Below, piece by piece: positions 58,101 to 64,000 of a DNA stretch of 64,000 nucleotides. Origin of the DNA: Paralichthys olivaceus (Eukaryota; Chordata; Actinopteri; Pleuronectiformes; Paralichthyidae). Position numbers and translations under genes: made by a program. Below the pieces are notes generated by a model, which was not told the DNA's origin, ran no database searches, and saw only the letters and a program-made list of their open reading frames with translations. The DNA is taken from contig NC_091114.1 of the NCBI RefSeq assembly GCF_024713975.1, positions 3,320,001 to 3,384,000 of the forward strand, written 5' to 3'. Numbering within the stretch: position 1 is the first letter of the stretch; each line of letters starts with the position of its first letter.

Positions 58101-61100
58101 TTTAAGAGAGAAGGTAATTCCACATTTGAGGAGCCCTCACAAAGGCTCTACTTCTGTCTCAAACTTTGCCCTGGAGACTGAGAGCAGCAGCCATTGTGCT
58201 GATCTAAGAAAATGAGAGATGATCCGTGATATGAAATCCAGTTGTAAAATTGTAAAATCAATTCTGAACACCATGTTTAACCTGTGAAATGTGGCTAATA
58301 AAAGGTAAAATATGCTCACATTTGATAGTCTGACTCCTATGAGAACCCTAGCTGCAGTACAAGTTAGAGGCAGTTGATAGATTTCTAAGGGAGTCTGGCA
58401 AATAATGAGTAACGGTGATGTAGATGGCTGACACACAAGCAGGAATGAGCATTACTACATCACTGCATGAAATAAATAGTCTAATATTGACCATGTTCTT
58501 AATTTGAGCCTTGATGGTGATGATTTAATGGATATATTTAGAAAAGATGAATCCAAGAGTTCTGGCCTCATGGTTGTACTACAAACCCGGGGAAACTAAG
58601 ATCTAGTTGAAAATATCCCTGTGAGATTTAAGGTGCCAGAACCATCATTTGTGTTTTGTCATTGTTTAGCATATAAATGTTACTGGACATCCAGTTGGAT
58701 TTATGGATAAGTAGACTTTTGTATCATCTGCAAAGAAATGGAAAAAGCGTTTTGGGATCGCGACGAGTCGGTGGTAGCATGATGATCATCACTTAAGAGC
58801 CAAGAATAGACCCATGAGGAACTCCACAGGGGATATTTATAAATCTGCAGGAGACATTTCTTGTTTCTCCCACTCAGGCAAGATTTAAAACAAACACAAC
58901 AGAAACCTTGATTGCGCCCAAACAGTACAGTCTACATTCTAATCTTATCAAAACTTTATCAAGTGCAGTTTCTGCACTATGATGAATTTGAAATATTTTG
59001 GGTGTTGTCATTCTACAGCGTATAAAGATCCTTATTTGGCATCAAATGATAATATAAATATGGGTCGGAAATTGCTGTTTATAATCAGGTTATATGAATT
59101 CTCCTAAACTGGTTTTGGCTCAAACTGAAGAAAAAAGAAATTAGGCAGCCGCCTGCCACTCAACTTCAGCTTTTTCTTCATGAGTCTTAAAATCATTTGC
59201 CTGATTCCAAAACCAGCAGGGAGCCTCGATATGCTGCTGTGGATGTGGAGAAGGGATTAGTGTCAGCAGATGTAATGCGGCTCCTCAATGACGTTCTTCA
59301 ACAGTCACCTGGAGGATCTTATCCCACTGTCTGCTCGTGTTTTGTGAATGTTACATCTCAAACCTGAGAGACGTAACCAAAGAGATGATCTCACATCCAT
59401 TGTCTAGGAATACGACTAATTGTGACTTACCGACAGTTAATGTTTAATCTCTTTGGCAATTCATTGACAGATTGTTTAGTCATTAACATGTGAATCACAA
59501 GTTCCCAGAGCCTAGGGGGAAATTCTTGCAATAGTTTTATTTCCCTTTTCACCTTATGATCATGTCAATTGGATTTTGAAATTCAAAAAGAGACCCGCTC
59601 TACTAAACCCTGTCTAGGCTTATAATAACAGTTCCTAAGGTCTGTCTCGGACCATCTCTTAGTTATGCTGCCATAGGCCAGGATTGTCAGGGGACTCATG
59701 ACACATGGATTAAGGGCAGAGGAAGTTAAACACGTGAAGCCCTTGTTAAGGGACAAATTGTGATTTGTGAATACGGGCTGTACGATCAAATTTGTTTGAC
59801 TGATTGAAGGGCAAATGCACAAATTCCTCCACCCTGCAAAATAAAAATAAAGGGCACACGAGGAAGCTTGAAAGCTTTATTTATTTTTAAAAAGACAGAC
59901 TTTAATTTATTAATATTATTATTATTATTATTATTATTCAAGACTGTCTTTTACTAATGCAATAATCAGAAGTTACCTGTTATCATGCTTGAAATGATAA
60001 GAGGGAGGATGACCAGCTTCAGCATTCGCATTAGGATCTCCCCTGGGAAGCCGAAGTACTGCTTGTCGAGATTGGAGAGGGACGCGTACTCTCTGACCAC
60101 GACCCCCAAACTGATCCCTGAAAGATCAGGAGAAAGGTTCAGGTTAAAGACACAACGAACATCTGTTTCACTGTAAATGCAGATGTGGAAGTGGGATAGA
60201 TGAGCGCAAATCATGGTCGTCATTATAAGGAACATTTAAATCAGTATCATGTCAGCAAAATATAAACACATGATTAACGCTGCACGGGCCACTGACACTG
60301 TCTCAAGGTGTTTTTGTCGTATTGAGTTTACAAGGCCCAATGCACATTAGTGTAAATCAAGCATGATATATTTTCCAGTTCTAAATGCCACATATATACT
60401 TCATTGTGATGCACTGCAAGCCACCATCTGTGTTATCACACTTCACAGACCCTGTACTGCTGGGAAGCTTGTAAAAGACCGGGATGACACAGCAAATTGG
60501 AGCTGGATGACACAAACACATTTATTCACAAAAACATGACCCGGTATAACTGACTCGTAACTCACGCAGTCTTATATCTGACTGCAGATTCCTCACAGAC
60601 GGAGCTGCTCAGGCCTTCTGCACCACTGACAGTCCGTTGATATTCTAATAACAATGCTCATGCTGGCTGTAATACCAAATGTTGGTTTTTTTTTCTAATT
60701 TGCCCTTACATGTCTTCACCATTGATGAGCCTCAATGAGAAGATGAATAAAATGGCCTCCAACCCTTCCTGCAGATTGACACAGTCATTCAGTTTTCTTT
60801 GTGGCCGTTTCTGCCTTTCTAGTAATTATGTATTTGATAATAGAGGTTTTGCATCTCTGTAATTATTTGGAGGAATTGTGGTTTTAAATCTCTTCTTGAT
60901 TTCTCAGATGCAGGTGCAGATTATTCAGTTAAAAACAACGACAGTGAGCCTGAAGACATTTTGGGCTTTTTGGAGAAACTAATAAACCTGACCTTTGACT
61001 CTAATACTTATACATTTCTTTTATTTTCTTTTTAATGACCAGGAAGAGGCAGAAACAATCTTAGAAATGCAGTAAAACATGCCCTTCAATAAATTGATTC

Positions 61101-62458
61101 ACATCCCAATAAACCAAACAACCTGGCAGAAGTTCATTTTAAGAGTGACTTCATCAAGGTAAATGAACAACAAGGGCTGAGAGACCTGCTGCTGTGTGAC
61201 ATATATAGTTTGATAAACTTGTGATGTACAGAGCAGATACGTGCAGCAGAAAATAAAGTGTTTGATTTTTATGTAACTACATTAAATAAAGCAGTTAATG
61301 AAGGCTGCTAAAAATCACAAGGACAAACTTCACATGTGAAAATATAAAATGTCTGTCATTAGACAGAAGTGTAACAGTTAAGGTGTTAAAAGAAAAAGTT
61401 CACTTCTTTGCTTTCTTTCTGACACTGAGAGACGTTTTGATCCTATGGAGCTATTCCAGGAAGGCAGTTAGCCTAGCTTAGCATAAACAGTGGAAGCAGG
61501 GGGAAACAGCTAGCCCAGCTCGGTCTAAAGTTCAAAAACTTCAGACACCTACTGACGTCTACACAGCTCAGTGATTAACACATGATCTCATGTGCTTAAA
61601 TGACTCACAAACATTTGTGAGTTAAATGCTGGGACATTTTTTTAGGGGGGAGTAGCAAATAACTGTCAGACCTGGAACACACAGAGAACAAAACACGCTC
61701 ATGGAGAAGACCACTCCAGTTAGTTAATTCATGGCTCATGTGCAGTCTATTTCACTGTAAATATTCTGTTTACAGTGTGTATAGTATTTCTAGGCCATTT
61801 CTATTTTTTATACTTTTATATTTCCTTGCACTAACTATGCACGTTTACTTATTATTGCTTTACTGATATACTGATTGCAGCTGTAACGCAGCCAATTTCC
61901 CCGTTGTGGAATTAATAAAGGATTATCTTGTGTTATCTTATCTGGAAAACGGCACCATAGTCAGAGCCAAAAAAATAGCTTGGAACCAAATTGCTGATTT
62001 CCTGTTTTTGTTTGTGTGCAGATGACACAAATGATCTACATCACATTCTCCGGTGAGAACGGCCCGTTGTTGCAGTGGTTAGCACTGTCACCCTATGGCA
62101 AGGATGTTTTGAGTTAACCTGCTGTGCACCTTTGGATGCTGCAGGGTCGTCCCAACACACGCAGGTAAACCGGTAAATCAATCAAGTGTGTGAAAGACCG
62201 GAGACATTGTCCGCGAGGATTAGCTCCAGCCCCCCTGGAAGGATGACTAAATCCGTAACCAATGGATCAGTGAGTTAAACTGATATTGGTTGGTGTTAAT
62301 TTAACCTTTGGACAGATCCAGTTTAGCTTTTTAATGCATGACACTAACTTGGAATTTCTATCCATGACTGAAATTCACCTGCTGAACTAACACTGCTACA
62401 ATTACCATTCGTTTTACTCGTCTTCTTATTATACATCTATGTGGAACCTGTGTTGTGT

Positions 62459-62489
<31 letters not shown>

Positions 62490-63522
62490 CTGCCTTGTTC
62501 TTCCTCTCTCAACCCAACCGGTCGAGTCAGCCACCCCCCCCACCCCCAGAGCAAAAAACCCTTTTCCTCACCACCATCGCGTGCGAGGATGTTAACAGTT
62601 GCAATGATGGCTCTCTATTATTATGAAGTACAGCCTACACCTGAGATAACTTTGGTTGTGACTTGAGACTATAAGTCAAATGAACTTCGCTTGATAAAAA
62701 ATGTTTCACCATTTCCCCCTGCATTTAATCTGTATGCTAAACTGGGCTAAACTATGCGATTACAGCTCTGTACTTAGCAGACTGTCATTGACTTTGATGT
62801 CCATCCTCAGGTCTCAATCTCAGAATATTTTTTGATAATGAAATCTGACCTTGTTCAGTAATGTACGAACATTTAACATAATATACATTTCAAAAACATA
62901 ATATAACATTTGAACCCTTTTCAAGCCGTTATGTTGGAAGCACCTGCAGATTGTATGTCGTCTATGCACTGTGCTGCCTCAGTGCTGTGACTCCTCGCAC
63001 AGAGCATCAGCTGTCACCTCAGTCTGGTCACGTTTGACTGAGACACGTCCAGACACAGAGGAGAACACAGCTCCCTGCCTCTGGAGGACAGAGCCTCTGT
63101 CTCCATTAACACTCACTCCGTACTCATCCTCCATTCTTTCATGAGTCGCAAAGATGAAACGTCAGACATGGAGCTGGATTCCTGAACACATATGTCACAT
63201 TTCTGTTGCTTGTTCGGTCAAGCAGCGCAAATCTGATGCAAATACAAAGCAGATTTATTTCAACAGTGACAGCAGCAGAAAGCAAGGCTGAATGGTGAAT
63301 CAAAGAGGGTGGGACAGATGTGTAAACAGCAATGAAGATAAGTAGAAAAATGGCACCAGTGAGGGTGAAAGTGTCTCATTCTCTCAGCACACATGAGCAG
63401 ACATTAAGGGGCTTCCACGTACCGAGCAGCACTGATAAAACCGTGGCAATCAGTAGCCAATTCCTCTTCAGCAAGCCTTTGAAATTCACGCCTCGCCGCT
63501 CTTTGTTGCCCATCATGTCCAT
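52146..63522 (-). CDS. slc1a1: Excitatory amino acid transporter 3 (SLC1A1), 12 coding exons, 524 aa
   Basis: Exons on - from the start: 63522..63423, 60117..59977, 57854..57762, 57651..57537, 56345..56303, 56194..56099, 55717..55533, 54470..54363, 53456..53334, 53144..52950, 52618..52484 and 52386..52146; phases fit (1575 bases), and 524 aa equals human EAAT3. It takes up glutamate and aspartate with sodium, with proton in and potassium out, at the plasma membrane. Visible: [24 protein letters not shown], the HP1 motif SSSSATLP across the exon 9/10 joint, [15 protein letters not shown]2 [12 protein letters not shown], and LLDRFRT with the substrate-binding Arg. A large extracellular loop lies in exons 5 to 7 ([20 protein letters not shown]). 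The C-terminus TISF/TSQF-type ending (SFTETSQF) is a PDZ ligand as in EAAT3, which separates it from other SLC1 members. Start chosen at [10 protein letters not shown] for its good context; a start at the later Met would lose two residues. Converges with SPATA6L. Confidence 0.96.
53528..53566. repeat. GATA/GATT microsatellite in SLC1A1 intron 8
   Basis: TAGA units followed by GATT units (GATTGATTGATTGATTGATG). Confidence 0.8.
54538..54874. mobile_element. MITE in SLC1A1 intron 7
   Basis: Starts TTTAAAGGCACAGTGCGTA and ends GACGCACTGGATTTTTAA, an imperfect inverted repeat 337 bases apart. The interior (CTGTAGAAATGCAACATGGC, ATGGAGGAGGACCCGCTC) matches a short element spread through many teleosts. 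It has no coding capacity. One end of a related element is at 34140. Confidence 0.65.
54875..55532. other. Rest of SLC1A1 intron 7
   Basis: AT-rich intron sequence between the MITE and exon 7; short open frames only, no feature recognised. Confidence 0.5.
56346..57536. other. SLC1A1 intron 4
   Basis: AT-rich intron without recognisable exons or clear repeats. A short TG-rich stretch lies near 57320-57345. Confidence 0.5.
58550..58900. repeat. Possible dispersed repeat in SLC1A1 intron 2
   Basis: TTTTGTATCATCTGCAAAGA, AGAGCCAAGAATAGACCCA and AGGAACTCCACAGGGG resemble a passage found in many copies in teleost genomes. I cannot name its family. The rest of intron 2 (57855-59976) shows nothing further. 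Confidence 0.3.
61395..61560. repeat. Teleost dispersed repeat in SLC1A1 intron 1
   Basis: GCAGTTAGCCTAGCTTAGCA and GGAAGCAGGGGGAAACAGCT are hallmark pieces of a very common short repeat of fish genomes. Non-coding. Confidence 0.6.
61765..61945 (+). mobile_element. LINE 3' end in SLC1A1 intron 1
   Basis: Ends GCCAATTTCCCCGTTGTGGA, AATAAAGGATTATC and TTATCTTATC on +, the 3' tail typical of CR1/L2/Rex-type LINEs. Upstream CTTGCACTAACTATGCACG also fits such 3' ends. Opposite in direction to SLC1A1. Confidence 0.6.
62065..62285 (+). mobile_element. tRNA-derived SINE in SLC1A1 intron 1
   Basis: GTTGCAGTGGTTAGCACTGTC is the A-box head of a known kind of teleost SINE. The body follows with a degraded GCAGGTAAACCGGTAAATCA and GATTAGCTCCAGCCCCCCTG near the end. 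B box eroded. Confidence 0.65.
62461..62485. repeat. CT microsatellite
   Basis: About twelve CT units, next to pyrimidine-rich sequence with C runs at 62534-62546. Confidence 0.85.
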
Positions 63523-64000
63523 GGTGTTGCGTTTGTTCCAAACAGGGGGAGAGACAACAATGGCCCCTGCAGAGACACAAAAGGCTCCTGCAGCCGGGTT
63601 GTCAGATGCAGGCGAGGCAGGAAGGGATGGAGGAGCAGCTGCGTTGCTACAGCAAAGGATGCAACCGTCAGACGCCACTGATGGCCAGCACTGGTGTGAG
63701 GGAGGGAGGGAGGGAGGGAGTGTGTTGAGAGAGAGGAAGGAAAGGAGGGAGGGAGACAGTCGCCTTCTCCCTCCACCACCCTTCCCCCACACAAGGTGTC
63801 TTTGACATTTCTCTCTCTGTGGTGAGCAGGGGTTAGGAATAAAAAAAAGAAAGGAATCAAAGCAAAACCACAATCCAGGAATCATCAAAGTCCTTTACAT
63901 GGACTTACATGATGACTTCCCCCACCCACCCCGTTGCCCCCCACCAGAGTGAGAAGGGGATATGCTCATTAATATCTTGGATGGATTTCTGAATGAGCCC
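63523..64000 (-). promoter_or_regulatory. SLC1A1 5' UTR and upstream region
   Basis: On - this stretch leads up to the SLC1A1 start. It is purine/pyrimidine-skewed, with (GGGA)n on + at 63702-63720 and C-rich runs near 63920-63950. An open frame continues upstream of the start in the same frame for about 120 codons, but it is low-complexity (Pro, Ser, Leu) and has no family match, so the shorter start is preferred. No TATA box that I would trust. Confidence 0.4.

Noticed and set aside
63376-63888. 170-codon N-terminally extended start for SLC1A1
   Set aside because: The extension is low-complexity and unlike any SLC1 member; starting at 63522 gives exactly the family length of 524 residues.

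Overview
The window looks like nuclear DNA of a ray-finned (teleost) fish. Vertebrate genes with GT-AG introns are readable end to end, the two-domain C-type lectins are of a fish type, and non-coding DNA is full of familiar teleost repeats (CR1/L2/Rex-type LINE tails, tRNA-like SINEs, Tc1 relics, MITEs, an LTR-like segment, microsatellites). No species can be named from the sequence alone.

Positions 1 to about 31735 hold a tandem array of seven secreted C-type lectin-like genes, called A to G here, all on the + strand. A is cut by the window edge. Each complete gene has a 40-base signal-peptide exon, one exon for CTLD1 and one for CTLD2. B and F are longer: two more exons add a basic tail after CTLD2. 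A, C, D, E and G stop just after CTLD2. Spacers are built from a few reused blocks, named here X (eight copies), Y, Z and P (the gene-proximal upstream block). Inserts include an internally deleted LINE (two copies), a LINE 3' end splitting the upstream block of C and G, and an LTR-like segment behind B and F. Shared inserts show that A-B-C and E-F-G are related by a duplication of roughly 18 to 20 kb. Exon flanks and introns are nearly uniform, but a short CTLD1 stretch at the calcium/sugar site differs strongly between genes. Only D keeps the full mannose-type residue set.

From 31736 to 34570 is a gene-poor spacer ending in a promoter-like region with a CRE palindrome. TRMT10A (tRNA m1G9 methyltransferase, 7 exons, 303 aa) runs 34571-38207 on +. 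SPATA6L (12 coding exons, 376 aa) follows at 39007-47600 on +, with an RFX X-box-like site just upstream that fits a sperm or cilia gene. A 4.5 kb spacer separates it from the converging SLC1A1 (EAAT3 glutamate/aspartate transporter, 12 coding exons, 524 aa) on - at 63522-52146. The SPATA6L-SLC1A1 neighbourhood is also found on human 9p24, so this half is ordinary conserved synteny, while the lectin array is the fast-changing part.

Exon boundaries were set by reading splice sites and checking that phases match. Names rest on remembered family sequences, not on a database search.
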